A DNA stretch of 62,370 nt from Promethearchaeota archaeon. GTDB taxonomy: Archaea; Asgardarchaeota; Lokiarchaeia; Sigynarchaeales; SOKP01. The stretch covers positions 1-62,370 of the forward strand of contig JABXKC010000022.1 of the NCBI GenBank assembly GCA_013375495.1, written 5' to 3'. Below the pieces are notes generated by a model that worked only from the letters and a program-made list of their open reading frames with translations, was not told the origin of the DNA and did not search any database. A program made the translations under genes and the position numbers. Of this stretch, positions 8,591-18,549 are shown in pieces (the stretch's first letter is position 1; each line of letters opens with the position of its first letter).

Positions 8591-9594
8591 AAAAAGAAGA
8601 GCTTAACTATAAATCACGACAAGTGAGACTAGCAGTACCTTCAAAAGGAAGAATGGAAAAGGAAACCCAAGATTTCTTAAAAGAATGTGGATTTAACATA
8701 CAAAGGAATAACAGACAGTATATTGGCTCTATAAATGGCCCCATTGATCTCCAATTAGTGTATCAACGACAAGTGGATATCGTCAGAGGTGTCCTTAATG
8801 GCTCGATTGAGCTTGGAATAGTTGGTTATGATTTAGTTCTTGAATATTTACCTGACGAGAATAAGGATATAGTAGTTATACATGATGCATTAGGTTTTGG
8901 GAAATGTAGTCTTGAAATTGCTGTTCCTGAAGATTGGTTGGAATCTTCAATAGAAGAAATAAAACTAAAAGGAGAAAAAGCCCAAATTAGAGTTGCAACC
9001 AAATTTCCAAAACTTACTAAGCAGTTTTTAACCTCATGTGGAATCTCTTTTTCGATTGTGAGAGGGAATGGATCACTAGAGGTTTATCCCGAGCTTGGTT
9101 ATAGTGAAATAATCGTCGATCTTGTCTCTACGGGAAAGACTCTAAAGGATAATAGATTAAAAAGAATTGATGGAGGGGAAATAATGAGTTCTGAGGCGGT
9201 ATTGATAGGTAACCGAATTGCTTTAAGAAATGAAGCTGTTATGAAGGTTACTCGTGAATTGATTGAGTATTTTGAAGCTACGCTTAGAGCAAAGAGATTC
9301 GTGTCAGTCTTTGTAAATATGAGGGGTGAAAGTGGTAAAGATATAGCTGAATCGATTTTTTCTAAAAAAGGTCTAGAAGGGCTTGAGGGTCCAACTATTT
9401 CATCAGTTTATAATAAAGATGAAGAAAAAATGTATGCAGTTCACATTATCGTCGAAAAGGAAAAATTACAAGATGCTATAAAAGGTTTACGTGATATAGG
9501 TGGTAGTGGTGTAGTGGTAGCTCCAACACTCTATATCTTTGAAGAGGAACCTAAACGCTACAAGAAATTACTTAAGAATTTGGAGGAAAATTGA
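8587..9594 (+). CDS. hisG: ATP phosphoribosyltransferase (long form)
   Basis: Catalyses the first committed step, ATP plus PRPP to phosphoribosyl-ATP. At 335 residues it is the long HisG form: catalytic periplasmic-binding-like lobes (start [11 protein letters not shown]) plus a C-terminal ACT-like regulatory domain from about residue 235 (S-V-F-V-N-M-R-G-E). The long form is normally feedback-inhibited by histidine and does not need HisZ, so control at the enzyme level is expected besides any attenuator. Start overlaps the end of hisIE by 4 bases and the stop overlaps hisD by 4 bases. The N-terminal ~10 residues before the conserved strand are slightly longer than usual. Confidence 0.95.
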   Translation: MKKEELNYKSRQVRLAVPSKGRMEKETQDFLKECGFNIQRNNRQYIGSINGPIDLQLVYQRQVDIVRGVLNGSIELGIVGYDLVLEYLPDENKDIVVIHDALGFGKCSLEIAVPEDWLESSIEEIKLKGEKAQIRVATKFPKLTKQFLTSCGISFSIVRGNGSLEVYPELGYSEIIVDLVSTGKTLKDNRLKRIDGGEIMSSEAVLIGNRIALRNEAVMKVTRELIEYFEATLRAKRFVSVFVNMRGESGKDIAESIFSKKGLEGLEGPTISSVYNKDEEKMYAVHIIVEKEKLQDAIKGLRDIGGSGVVVAPTLYIFEEEPKRYKKLLKNLEEN

Positions 9595-10916
9595 TGATAC
9601 CGATTTATTCATTAGTGGAAGCAAAAAGAACGATATTAATACGGAAATCTATAGTTGATACAAAAGCATCTCCACAAATAAACGATCAGATCGTCAAGCT
9701 TTTCGGGGAGGCTTTAACCATACAGGAGGTAGTTAAACTAATTATTGATGATGTTGCAAAGAATAACGATCGAGCATTAATCGAGTGGACTGAGAAATTA
9801 GACAAATATGATATCTCCAATTCAATTGAAGTTAACAGTTGGCAAATGGAAGAAGCTCTAAAAAGGATAGAACCAGAGTTGAGGGATGTTTTAACTGAAA
9901 CTAGAGGTAGAATTTTAGCCTTTCACCAAAAACAACCGGTATCTTCTTGGACAACGAACGAGTTAGGGGGAAGACTCGGTCAAATAATAACTCCCATTCA
10001 AAGAGTAGGATTTTACGTTCCTGGTGGATCTACTCCGCTTCCATCAACCATAATTCATAGCGTTTGCCCTGCTCTCGTAGCAGGTGTTGACGAGATTATA
10101 ATAGTAAGTCCACCTCCTATTTCTCCCATAATTTTAGCTACTTGTGAGTTAATGCGAGAGATGAATGCGAAGCTTAGAATATTTCAAATAGGAGGAGCCC
10201 AAGCTATTGCCGCTCTCGCTTTCGGTACGAAATCAGTTCCAAAAGTTAATAAAATTGTCGGTCCCGGTAATATTTTTGTAACATTGGCTAAAAGAGAAGT
10301 GTTTGGAATTGTAGGAATTGATGGTATCGCTGGTCCAACCGAAGCAGTTATTTTAGCTGATAAAACTGCGAATCCTGAATTAATTGCGTCCGATTTACTC
10401 GCACAAGCCGAGCATGATTATCTATCAATCCCGATTTTAATAACCACGAGTTCGGAACTTGCGAGTTTGGTTAAAATTTCGATTGAAGAACAATTGTCAA
10501 AGTTATCACGCGCTGAAAAAGCGCTATACGCAATTGAAAATAATGGAGGGATAATTTTAGTGGACAATATTGCGGAAGCCGTTTCTATAGTAAACGATTT
10601 TGCTCCAGAACACTTATCTATTGTAATGAAAAACCAACAAGAAATTGTGTCGCAAATAAAAAATTCTGGAGGGATTTTTATTGGGGAATCTTCTTGTGAA
10701 GTGATGGGCGATTATGTAGCAGGTCCTAGCCATGTGATGCCAACGGGTGGTGCTGCGAAATTTTCTTCGCCCCTTTCCGTTTTGGATTTTTTGAAAATTA
10801 CGAGTCTAGTTGCTTTAGATATAGAAACCGTAAAAATATTAGCACCTATCGCAGAGATATTAGCTTGTAAGGAAAACCTTACTGCCCATTCAGAGGCAGC
10901 TAGGAGGAGAATATAA
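9591..10916 (+). CDS. hisD: Histidinol dehydrogenase
   Basis: Zinc enzyme performing the last two oxidations, L-histidinol to L-histidine, with NAD. The 441-residue length is standard. Visible signatures include G-F-Y-V-P-G-G-S-T-P-L-P-S-T, the K-I-V-G-P-G-N strand, G-P-T-E, the zinc-binding region L-L-A-Q-A-E-H-D, and the A-P-E-H-L and G-P-S-H-V-M-P-T-G-G segments near the C-terminus. Overlaps hisG at its start and hisC at its stop by one base (TAATG), so it is translationally coupled within the operon. Confidence 0.97.
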   Translation: MMIPIYSLVEAKRTILIRKSIVDTKASPQINDQIVKLFGEALTIQEVVKLIIDDVAKNNDRALIEWTEKLDKYDISNSIEVNSWQMEEALKRIEPELRDVLTETRGRILAFHQKQPVSSWTTNELGGRLGQIITPIQRVGFYVPGGSTPLPSTIIHSVCPALVAGVDEIIIVSPPPISPIILATCELMREMNAKLRIFQIGGAQAIAALAFGTKSVPKVNKIVGPGNIFVTLAKREVFGIVGIDGIAGPTEAVILADKTANPELIASDLLAQAEHDYLSIPILITTSSELASLVKISIEEQLSKLSRAEKALYAIENNGGIILVDNIAEAVSIVNDFAPEHLSIVMKNQQEIVSQIKNSGGIFIGESSCEVMGDYVAGPSHVMPTGGAAKFSSPLSVLDFLKITSLVALDIETVKILAPIAEILACKENLTAHSEAARRRI

Positions 10917-12040
10917 TGGTAAAAATAAAGACCGTAGAACATCTTAATTCACTAGAACGCTATATCGGAGTAAAACCGTTAAATATAATTGCGGGGGAAT
11001 TGAATATACCAGTTTCTAATATAATCAAACTCGATGGGAACGAAAATCCTTACGAGCCACTTCCGGAGGTTCTTTCTGTGTTAAACTCTCTAAAAAACAT
11101 TAGTCATTATCCTGACCCACTATCATCAGATTTAGTAGAAGCAATAGCAAAAAAAGAAAATATCGAACCAAATAACATTATCGTAAGCTCAGGCTCAGAC
11201 GAGTTGATTGAATTATTAATGAAAGCGTACGCAAGTCCTTCAGACACAGTTCTTTCTGTATCTCCTACGTTTGGTATGATCTCGTTTTTATCTCAAGTAA
11301 ACGGAATAAAAAATACAGCAATTTCTCAGCGACTTGTAAAAGAAGGGTCTTTTGCTCGCTACACGCTCGACGAAGATCGTTTTCTTAAAGAAGCAAAGGA
11401 TTCGAAAATCGTGTTTATTGCTCGCCCGAATAATCCCGACGGAAAGGTTGTTTCAGAAGAATTTATTGAGCGCTTAGCGAGTCTCCCCATTATGGTTGTT
11501 ATTGACGAAGCTTACATAGAATTCGCAAATTGTCAAAGCCTTGCTAAATTGATCTCTCAATACGAGAATCTTGTAGTTCTCCGAACGTTTAGTAAGGCTT
11601 ATGGTTTAGGAGGGTTACGTGTTGGATATGGGATTATGCCCAACGATATTAGAACCGTCTTAGTTTCAATTAAACAACCATACAATGTTAATATCGCCGG
11701 ACAGAAAGCAGCTTTTGTAGCAATTACTAGCCCACTTGTGGAACAAAGAATAGAAAAAATGAAGAAAACGAGAGAGTTTTTCGTTGGACAGCTTAAAGCA
11801 GTTCAGGATGAATGCAAAAACTTCTGGATTCACCCCAGCGAGGCTTGCTATGTTCTTCTCACCTTCGATTCACCGGAGATTCCGAAAAAACTTTATAATC
11901 ATTTCTATTCAAAGGGCATTTTAGTACGATATTATTCTACACCAGATATGAGCAATAATCTTAGAATAAGTATTGGGCTCCAAGAAGATATGGAAAAGGT
12001 TATTTCTGAACTCAAATTATTTTTAAAAGGAGGAAATTAA
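10916..12040 (+). CDS. hisC: Histidinol-phosphate aminotransferase
   Basis: PLP fold-type I aminotransferase making L-histidinol phosphate from imidazole acetol phosphate. The 374 residues contain the substrate-side start L-D-G-N-E-N-P-Y-E-P, the cofactor site R-P-N-N-P-D-G (about 170-176), D-E-A-Y (about 197-200) and the Schiff-base lysine K227 in T-F-S-K-A-Y-G-L-G-G-L-R-V-G-Y. The start overlaps hisD by one base and hisB begins one base after the stop, so it is in the same transcript. Confidence 0.96.
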   Translation: MVKIKTVEHLNSLERYIGVKPLNIIAGELNIPVSNIIKLDGNENPYEPLPEVLSVLNSLKNISHYPDPLSSDLVEAIAKKENIEPNNIIVSSGSDELIELLMKAYASPSDTVLSVSPTFGMISFLSQVNGIKNTAISQRLVKEGSFARYTLDEDRFLKEAKDSKIVFIARPNNPDGKVVSEEFIERLASLPIMVVIDEAYIEFANCQSLAKLISQYENLVVLRTFSKAYGLGGLRVGYGIMPNDIRTVLVSIKQPYNVNIAGQKAAFVAITSPLVEQRIEKMKKTREFFVGQLKAVQDECKNFWIHPSEACYVLLTFDSPEIPKKLYNHFYSKGILVRYYSTPDMSNNLRISIGLQEDMEKVISELKLFLKGGN

Positions 12041-12041
12041 A

Positions 12042-12647
12042 ATGAATCGTCAATCAACCCAAGAAAGAACGACGAAAGAGTCAACTATTAGCGCATCGTT
12101 GAATTTGGATGGCTCTGGAAATGTGAATATAGATACCGGGATCGGTTTTTTCGATCATATGCTAAAACACATTGCAATTCATGGAATCTTTGACATTGAG
12201 GTGAAAGCAAAAGGAGATCTCCATGTCGACACTCATCACACCATTGAAGATGTAGCGATAGTGTTAGGTAAGGCTTTTAATCACGCAATTGGAGATAAAG
12301 TAGGTATTAAACGCATTGGATCATCTTATGTTCCAATGGACGAAGCCTTGGCATTAGTCGTAGTTGATTTTTCTAATCGTCCCTATTCTGTTATCGATAT
12401 TCCTTGGACGGGTAAATATTTCGGAAAGGACCAAGGCGAGTTAATTCCATTCTCTTTGATAGAGCACTTCTTACAGACTTTTGCTACAAATGCTAGTATA
12501 ACTTTAAACGTGAAAGTGCTTTCTGGTAAAGACGATCATCACATTGCTGAATCCGTTTTCAAAGCTCTTGGGTCATCCCTTGATAAGGCGTCTCGATTTG
12601 ATCCTAAGCGAAAGGGGGTTGTTCCATCTACAAAGGGGATACTATGA
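12042..12647 (+). CDS. hisB: Imidazoleglycerol-phosphate dehydratase
   Basis: Manganese-dependent dehydratase, monofunctional at 201 residues with no fused phosphatase. Metal-binding histidine clusters typical of the family are present: F-F-D-H-M-L-K-H near residue 40, D-T-H-H-T-I-E-D near 65-72, and D-D-H-H-I-A-E-S near 165-172. Because HisB lacks a phosphatase domain and no hisN/hisK follows, histidinol-phosphate hydrolysis must come from elsewhere; the PHP gene at the left edge is one candidate. The ribosome site AGGAGG lies at the end of hisC, and the stop overlaps hisH by 4 bases. Confidence 0.96.
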   Translation: MNRQSTQERTTKESTISASLNLDGSGNVNIDTGIGFFDHMLKHIAIHGIFDIEVKAKGDLHVDTHHTIEDVAIVLGKAFNHAIGDKVGIKRIGSSYVPMDEALALVVVDFSNRPYSVIDIPWTGKYFGKDQGELIPFSLIEHFLQTFATNASITLNVKVLSGKDDHHIAESVFKALGSSLDKASRFDPKRKGVVPSTKGIL

Positions 12648-13240
12648 TCACGATAGTTGATTATGGCACTGGAAATTTGCGCTCAGTTCAAAAAGCACTT
12701 CAAAGATATTATTCGGAAGTGGTAGTATCAAACGATGCAGAACATATAAGAGAATCGAAAGGCCTTGTATTACCTGGAGTGGGTGCGTTTGGAGATGCTA
12801 TCGAAGAATTAGAACAAAGCAGGCTGTTTGACTTGCTAAAAAGGATTATCCCCACCAAACCGACCTTAGGGATATGTTTAGGAATGCAATTAATGCTCGA
12901 TCGATCTGAAGAAAGTCCCGGAGTGAAGGGATTTGGTGTCGTTCCTGGATATGTAAGAAAGCTCGTAATCAAAAAATCGATTAGAGTTCCACATACAGGA
13001 TGGAACCACGTAACTGGAGTTAAGGAACCGTATTTTTCCGGATTTGCTTACTTTAATCACGCGTATTATTGTGATGTAGTAGATAAAGATATTGTAACCG
13101 CTTTCTCTTTACACGGGATAAGATTTTGCGTAATTTTTAAACAGGAAACGATACTAGGATTGCAGTTTCATCCCGAAAAGAGTAAGACTATTGGAGAAAA
13201 TATTTTAAATTATTGGGTTAAACAGGTGAATTTAGCATAA
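12644..13240 (+). CDS. hisH: Imidazole glycerol phosphate synthase, glutaminase subunit
   Basis: Class I glutamine amidotransferase supplying ammonia to the HisF part of the downstream fusion. The 198 residues show the oxyanion strand (L-P-G-V-G-A-F-G-D), the nucleophile C78 in G-I-C-L-G-M-Q-L, and the catalytic pair H176 and E178 in Q-F-H-P-E-K-S. The start overlaps hisB by 4 bases. The coding end contains the GGTG that probably serves as ribosome site for the following hisAF gene. Confidence 0.95.
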   Translation: MITIVDYGTGNLRSVQKALQRYYSEVVVSNDAEHIRESKGLVLPGVGAFGDAIEELEQSRLFDLLKRIIPTKPTLGICLGMQLMLDRSEESPGVKGFGVVPGYVRKLVIKKSIRVPHTGWNHVTGVKEPYFSGFAYFNHAYYCDVVDKDIVTAFSLHGIRFCVIFKQETILGLQFHPEKSKTIGENILNYWVKQVNLA

Positions 13241-13257
13241 AAACGCTCATACCTGCT

Positions 13258-14739
13258 ATGGATATTAGAGAAGGAAAGGTTATAAGGCTCACACAGGGGG
13301 ATTTTTCTAAGCAGATTACATATTCTAATGACCCCTTAGCCATCCTTAGACAATTCATAGAAGTTGGTGCTTTGTGGATCCATGTTGTTAATTTAGATGG
13401 AGCTTTAACAGGAAATTTTCGGGAAAATCTTAGCTATCCCGTTATTATGAATCTTATTACACTCTCAAAACAAGCTGGAATTAAAATTCAAATTGGGGGG
13501 GGAATTCGGAGCATTGAAATCGTTGATGAATTAATAAATAAGGGGGCTGACCGAATAATATTAGGTACAATTGCGTTGGACGATGAAAAACTTTTAAGCA
13601 TTTTATCTAATCAAGATAAAAGTAAAATTGCTATTGCTCTAGACACTTCTAACAGAACGATACGCATAAAAGGCTGGCAGATTGATTCAAATTTAGATAT
13701 CTTTAATGTTTTATCTAAATTGGAAAATTTAGGAATCCGCAATTTTATAGTTACAGATATAATGAAAGATGGTACTTCAACTGGTTTAAATGTTAATCTG
13801 TTTTTAGAACTAATGAAGAAAAAAAAGCCAAACACTAGAATTACTGCCTCAGGTGGAGTTTCAAACATTAATGATGTAGAAAATGCATTATTGTATGCTG
13901 ATAGTGTTATTGTTGGTAAAGCTTTGTATAATGGGAACATTCCCCTAACAGTTTTAGGTACTTTCCTTGATAATCTTCATAATTCAAGACTGATAAAAAG
14001 AATAATCCCTTGTTTAGATGTAAAAAATGGGAGAGTTGTCAAGGGAGTTAAATTCAAAAATTTACGAGATAGTGGAGATCCCGTTGAATTAGCACGATTT
14101 TATAACAATAACGGAGCAGATGAATTAGTTTTCTTAGACATCTCAGCAACTCTAGAAGGACGAAAAAGTATGCTAAATACAATTCGATTAGTAGCTGAAG
14201 AAATCTTTATTCCATTAACAGTTGGTGGGGGAATAAAAACGATTGAGGATATGACTGCGATTATCAAAGCAGGAGCAGAGAAAGTTAGCATTAACTCAGC
14301 AGCTATAAACGATCCAAATTTAATTACTAAAGGTGCGAAGAAATTTGGCTCTCAATGCATTGTTGTAGCTATTGATGCTAAAAAAAAAGGCGAATCATGG
14401 GAAGTATATTCGCACAGCGGCACAAAACCTACTGGACTCGATGTATTAAAATGGGTAAAAACAGTTGTAGATAAGGGAGCGGGGGAACTATTAGTTACAA
14501 GCATGGACAGAGATGGTACTAACTCAGGATATGATCTTGATTTAATCCGAGCCATTACGGATATTGTGTCTGTACCAGTGATCGCGTCAGGGGGAGCTGG
14601 AAATAATGAGCACTTTGTAGAGGCAATCAATAACGGAGCTGAAGCTGTATTAGCTGCTTCCTTATTTCATTACAACCGTTTGACAATCCAAGATTTAAAA
14701 GAATTTTTAAATAGTCATGATGTTTTGGTAAGAATATAA
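13258..14739 (+). CDS. hisAF: HisA-HisF fusion: ProFAR isomerase and cyclase subunit of IGP synthase
   Basis: Two TIM barrels in one chain. Residues 1 to about 240 are HisA and about 245-493 are HisF ([16 protein letters not shown], later T-S-M-D-R-D-G-T). The first in-frame ATG is 13258, but the codons before it (from 13237) read I-K-T-L-I-P-A, which is the expected first beta strand of HisA. The true start is therefore probably upstream and non-canonical, perhaps the ATA at 13237, 8 bases after GGTG. The catalytic aspartate just after M is kept either way. HisA and HisF catalyse consecutive steps, and fusion would place both barrels with HisH. Confidence 0.9.
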   Translation: MDIREGKVIRLTQGDFSKQITYSNDPLAILRQFIEVGALWIHVVNLDGALTGNFRENLSYPVIMNLITLSKQAGIKIQIGGGIRSIEIVDELINKGADRIILGTIALDDEKLLSILSNQDKSKIAIALDTSNRTIRIKGWQIDSNLDIFNVLSKLENLGIRNFIVTDIMKDGTSTGLNVNLFLELMKKKKPNTRITASGGVSNINDVENALLYADSVIVGKALYNGNIPLTVLGTFLDNLHNSRLIKRIIPCLDVKNGRVVKGVKFKNLRDSGDPVELARFYNNNGADELVFLDISATLEGRKSMLNTIRLVAEEIFIPLTVGGGIKTIEDMTAIIKAGAEKVSINSAAINDPNLITKGAKKFGSQCIVVAIDAKKKGESWEVYSHSGTKPTGLDVLKWVKTVVDKGAGELLVTSMDRDGTNSGYDLDLIRAITDIVSVPVIASGGAGNNEHFVEAINNGAEAVLAASLFHYNRLTIQDLKEFLNSHDVLVRI

Positions 14740-14804
14740 CTATATTTATCACGAGATCAAGAAAAACTTTAAAGCTATTACATAAATTATAGAATTGATG
14801 TATA

Positions 14805-15635
14805 ATGTCGGGATTAGATTTTAGCGTAGTTGGAAAAAAAAATCCAGAAAAAATTTTCAAATATAACAGCAAAGATGTAATTCTTTACGCATTAGGGATA
14901 GGTGCTCAAACTTCTGAGCTTCCTTTTATTTACGAAGGAGTTTCAGGAGGTCTAAAAGTATTTCCTAGTTATGCAACAATTCCAAGGCGTGTAGCCTTCC
15001 CCAAATTAGGGAAAATTAGTTTTCCTAAATTTATTCACGGAGAGGAATTAGTAAGATTATATAAACCTTTTTCATCACAAGGAGAAATCATCTGTTCTAG
15101 CGAAGTAACAAACATATACGATAAGGGAAAAGCCGCAGTAATTAACGTTACGTTTACAGGACTTTCAAGTGATAGAGAGCCATTATTCGAAATTGAATCG
15201 TCATTTTTTTATTTAGGTGCGGGAGGATTTGGAGGAGATCGTGGACCCAAAACAGAATCATTAATACCGCCAGAAGACACACCACCAGATTTTAGTGTTA
15301 CATATAAAACAACAGAGAATCAAGCCGCTTTATATCGACTTAATGGAGATTTTAATCCTTTACATATAGATCCGGAGGCAGCTCGTTTTGGAGGTCAAGA
15401 AAAACCAATATTACATGGCTTATGTACTTATGGATTTGCTACGAGAGCAATTTTATATAGTGGTTGTGGCGGAGACGTTTCGCGCTTTAAAGAATTTAAA
15501 GTTCGATTTACAAATGTTGTATATCCCGGAGAATCATTGACTACTGAAGGTTGGAAAGTTGATGGGAAATTTATAATCCAAGTTAAAACAGAAAGAGCTG
15601 TTGTACTAAGTAACGCATATGCTATTGTAGATTAA
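14805..15635 (+). CDS. MaoC-like (R)-specific enoyl-CoA hydratase
   Basis: A 276-residue double hot-dog protein resembling hydratase 2 of fungal and animal peroxisomal multifunctional enzyme. It begins with A-L-G-I-G-A-Q as that family does. The hydratase-2 catalytic motif lies in the second half as Y-R-L-N-G-D-F-N-P-L-H-I-D-P followed by L-H-G-L-C-T-Y-G (about residues 178-207), with D and H in the expected places. It would hydrate trans-2-enoyl-CoA to (R)-3-hydroxyacyl-CoA in the cytoplasm. It stands alone after the his operon with a short leader and has no dehydrogenase domain. Confidence 0.88.
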   Translation: MSGLDFSVVGKKNPEKIFKYNSKDVILYALGIGAQTSELPFIYEGVSGGLKVFPSYATIPRRVAFPKLGKISFPKFIHGEELVRLYKPFSSQGEIICSSEVTNIYDKGKAAVINVTFTGLSSDREPLFEIESSFFYLGAGGFGGDRGPKTESLIPPEDTPPDFSVTYKTTENQAALYRLNGDFNPLHIDPEAARFGGQEKPILHGLCTYGFATRAILYSGCGGDVSRFKEFKVRFTNVVYPGESLTTEGWKVDGKFIIQVKTERAVVLSNAYAIVD

Positions 15636-15750
15636 GTATTGGGCGCCGATTACTATTAAACTATATTTCTTTGTGTCGTTCATGAATTAAAGAAATGATG
15701 TTTAATAATTTAAAGGAATATAAAAAAATAAAACTCAGATTGAAGTGTAA

Positions 15751-16299
15751 TTAGAATTCGCTAAGGACTTTTTGGGCGAATATCTTAGCATTTTTTATAT
15801 CATTTTCATCTGGGTGTTTTTTTACTTCTTCAAAAAATTCTGCCCATTCTTCATCATCTTTTATAATTGTTTCGTGAATAAATCGTTCTATACGAGGTGA
15901 GGGGTTTCCTTGACATCTGAAATAACCTTTAAAGTCAACACCCTTTTCTTCTTCTAATTTTTCAAATGTTTTACTACAGTTTCCAGACCATTCCTCAGAT
16001 AGCTTTAAAATCTTTTCCTCTCCCTCCGGCAAGAAAGTTGAGTGAGTATAAAAACCTGCGATTGCGTATTTAGGGGATTCTGGGATTTTTCTAAGAAGTC
16101 GTAACACAGGTTTAGCTAAATCGGTATCATGACAAGCAGAACCTATAAAGACCAAATCAAAATCATTTAAGTCTTCAATTTTAACTTTTTTTATCGTTTT
16201 TAAATAGGAATCATGATCTATAGAAGTTTCTACGTGAATTGCTTGCGCAATCTTTTCAGTATTTCCTGTCTGACTAAAATATGTGATTAATACTTTCAT
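15751..16299 (-). CDS. Flavodoxin-family protein
   Basis: A 182-residue protein starting M-K-V-L-I-T-Y-F-S-Q-T-G-N-T-E-K-I-A, the FMN phosphate-binding loop of flavodoxins (S-Q-T-G-N-T). A further flavin-facing segment is L-V-F-I-G-S-A-C-H-D-T near residue 50-60. The C-terminal third is longer and more charged than in a plain flavodoxin and holds two cysteines, one in G-Y-F-R-C-Q-G-N-P-S. It may act as a low-potential one-electron carrier or an NADPH:FMN-type reductase. No partner gene is adjacent, so its electron donor is unknown. Confidence 0.85.
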   Translation of the reverse strand: MKVLITYFSQTGNTEKIAQAIHVETSIDHDSYLKTIKKVKIEDLNDFDLVFIGSACHDTDLAKPVLRLLRKIPESPKYAIAGFYTHSTFLPEGEEKILKLSEEWSGNCSKTFEKLEEEKGVDFKGYFRCQGNPSPRIERFIHETIIKDDEEWAEFFEEVKKHPDENDIKNAKIFAQKVLSEF

Positions 16300-16376
16300 A
16301 AATCAGATAACAATCGTTTTTTATTTAACTTTTAGATTAAATTGTAAGATTAATGAGATAGATATCAGAGTTATAT

Positions 16377-17087
16377 TTATTCCAACTTTACTCCAAAAAA
16401 CAATCCTCTATCTCTCATCAATCCGTCTTTGAGATAATCTGATTTAAAATTAGCTTGTTTCATGAATTCAAGAGTTTTGTCATGCTCAAATAAACCTAAT
16501 TCATGTATATCGATTAAATGCTTGATATCTTCATTTTTTTCGGCAATTAGGTAATGCATTTCCATTATCGATAAGTCTCCTTCTACTTTTGTTGTGTTAA
16601 GTCGTGCAATTTTAACATCATCCCCATCGTAAGTAGTCATTCCAGGCACTCCAACCCAGAAAGCAGATTTTGTAAACCACGGTTCAATAATTAGCAGCCC
16701 CCCTTTTTTCAAATGATTCGCAAAATTCATGATGGTTTTCTCTAAATTAGTATATGTTTTTACATAGCCTATAGAGCTAAATAGGCATAAAATGACATCA
16801 AATTCTGTGTTTAGATCGAAATCTATCATATCACCTTGTTTGAAGATCACATTCTTAATTTTACTTTTAGCGACCTTTACCATTTCGTCGTTGATATCGA
16901 TACCCGTACAAGAATAATCGTCTTTGAAGTATTTTAAATGAACCCCTGTCCCGCAACCAACATCGAGTAAATAATTTTCATCAGATTTTTTATATTTTTT
17001 AATTAATTCTTTAATGATATTAGCTTCTGCCTTATAGTCCTTCCAATGATAAATCATGTCATAATATTCAGCCAATTCTTTATACAT
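16377..17087 (-). CDS. Class I SAM-dependent methyltransferase
   Basis: The 236 residues show the SAM-binding motif I L-L-D-V-G-C-G-T-G-V-H near 42-52, motif II acidic T-G-I-D-I-N-D, and F-D-V-I-L-C-L-F-S-S-I-G-Y as motif IV. The N-terminus (Y-K-E-L-A-E-Y-Y-D-M-I-Y-H-W-K-D-Y) is common in archaeal small-molecule methyltransferases related to UbiE and glycine N-methyltransferase. Substrate cannot be told. It lies directly upstream of kce-kal on the same strand (27 bases from the kce stop), reading with them. Confidence 0.85.
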   Translation of the reverse strand: MYKELAEYYDMIYHWKDYKAEANIIKELIKKYKKSDENYLLDVGCGTGVHLKYFKDDYSCTGIDINDEMVKVAKSKIKNVIFKQGDMIDFDLNTEFDVILCLFSSIGYVKTYTNLEKTIMNFANHLKKGGLLIIEPWFTKSAFWVGVPGMTTYDGDDVKIARLNTTKVEGDLSIMEMHYLIAEKNEDIKHLIDIHELGLFEHDKTLEFMKQANFKSDYLKDGLMRDRGLFFGVKLE

Positions 17088-17114
17088 AATTTATAATTCT
17101 TTATTATTTTTTAT

Positions 17115-17942
17115 CTATTTCCTTAAACCTAGGATCAATCTTGCTTCATAAGGGGAAGCAATGTCTCTACCTAAATCTTTTGAAATCCTAACCACTTTCT
17201 CTACTAACTCACCGTTAGATTTAGCTAGTACTCCCTTCGAAAGATAAATATTATCCTCAAATCCCACTCGAGCATGCCCTCCTAAAACGATTGACAATAT
17301 GACCATAGGGAACTCATGTCTTCCAATAGCGCCTACACAAAATGTTGATTCTTTTGGAATACTGTTTATCAAATAGAGTAAATCCCGTGGTGTTGCGGTA
17401 ATTCCACCGATAATTCCCATCATGAAATTAAAATGCATCGGCTCTTTAATATGTCCTTCTTTATGAAGTCGTATCGCCATGTCGATCATTCCTTTATCAA
17501 AGCATTCGAGCTCTGGTTTAATTCCGCGGGAATTCATTTCTTTCGCAAATTTAATGATTGTATTTTCTGTGTTGACGAAAACATCATCACCTCCAAAATT
17601 TATTGTTCCCATATCGAGAGTAGCTATTTCCGGTTGTGGGGTCATGAAAATAGGTTGGAGTCTTTCCTCATTACTCATGCCTATAGCTCCTCCTGTAGAT
17701 GGTAGTACAATAAGATCAGAACATCGTTTTTTTATTTCATCGACACACGCTTGAAATCGTTCAAGATTTTGAGTAGGTTTACCATCGTCTTCTCTTACAT
17801 GTAGATGGATAATACTTGCACCGGCTAGGAACGACTTTTCTGCCTCGATACCTATTTCTCTAACGGTGTATGGTATATTCGGATTATGCTCTTTTGTTAC
17901 TTCGGCGCCACATATTGCGGCAGTTATAATTAATTTTTCCAT
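17115..17942 (-). CDS. kce: 3-keto-5-aminohexanoate cleavage enzyme
   Basis: BKACE (DUF849) family zinc enzyme condensing 3-keto-5-aminohexanoate with acetyl-CoA to give acetoacetate and 3-aminobutyryl-CoA. The 275 residues carry E14 in G-A-E-V-T and the metal histidines H46 and H48 in I-H-L-H-V-R-E-D-D-G, at the positions known in the characterised Kce. It follows kal by 10 bases in the same operon and continues the pathway begun by kamA, kamDE and kdd. BKACE enzymes vary in substrate, but the genomic context makes the lysine-pathway role strong. Confidence 0.92.
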   Translation of the reverse strand: MEKLIITAAICGAEVTKEHNPNIPYTVREIGIEAEKSFLAGASIIHLHVREDDGKPTQNLERFQACVDEIKKRCSDLIVLPSTGGAIGMSNEERLQPIFMTPQPEIATLDMGTINFGGDDVFVNTENTIIKFAKEMNSRGIKPELECFDKGMIDMAIRLHKEGHIKEPMHFNFMMGIIGGITATPRDLLYLINSIPKESTFCVGAIGRHEFPMVILSIVLGGHARVGFEDNIYLSKGVLAKSNGELVEKVVRISKDLGRDIASPYEARLILGLRK

Positions 17943-17952
17943 TTATATCATA

Positions 17953-18336
17953 TTACTTTTTTCTTTGTTTCTCTCTTGGAACAACACAAGTTCCACTTGC
18001 TTTGCATACTACGATAGATTCATGTAAGAAATCGGCCGCAGAATCATTTATATCTGGTCTTAATGTAATAACCTTTCTTGCCTCAAAAATCATCTTTCTT
18101 GAAGTGTTACCTTTTTCAATAATTTTTCCTTCAGCTTCAATATAATCACCAGCATAAACGGGAGCTAAAAATTCAACGCTGTCATAAGCCCGAAATAAAC
18201 CCTCATCACCATCGTTTTTAATTAATAACTCAGTAGCAATATCCCCAAATAATTCTATTATTTTAGCTCCATCAACTAAATTTCCTCCATAATGAGCATC
18301 GTTTAAACTCATCCTTACTCTAATTAATGATTTCAT
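17953..18336 (-). CDS. kal: 3-aminobutyryl-CoA ammonia-lyase
   Basis: Single hot-dog domain protein (127 residues) eliminating ammonia from L-3-aminobutyryl-CoA to give crotonyl-CoA. It shows [18 protein letters not shown] near the start and [11 protein letters not shown] in the middle, as in Kal proteins of lysine fermenters. It is the first gene of a two-gene unit with kce, 10 bases apart. Crotonyl-CoA would feed the beta-oxidation-type enzymes seen elsewhere in the window. Confidence 0.92.
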   Translation of the reverse strand: MKSLIRVRMSLNDAHYGGNLVDGAKIIELFGDIATELLIKNDGDEGLFRAYDSVEFLAPVYAGDYIEAEGKIIEKGNTSRKMIFEARKVITLRPDINDSAADFLHESIVVCKASGTCVVPREKQRKK

Positions 18337-18549
18337 ACCATTCCGTTTATTTTTTTTCTTAAGATAAAATTATAATCTAATTTCAATATTATCTTATGAA
18401 ATTAAAGATTTCTTTTATTTTCAGTGTTTCATCGTTTTCAAAACTTTGTTGTGTTAATAGAAAAATGATTTGAGAGACAAATATAACGTTTATTTTAATA
18501 TCTAATAACAACTAATTAATTTGCTTTTTATTTAAAAAGGGGATATGAA

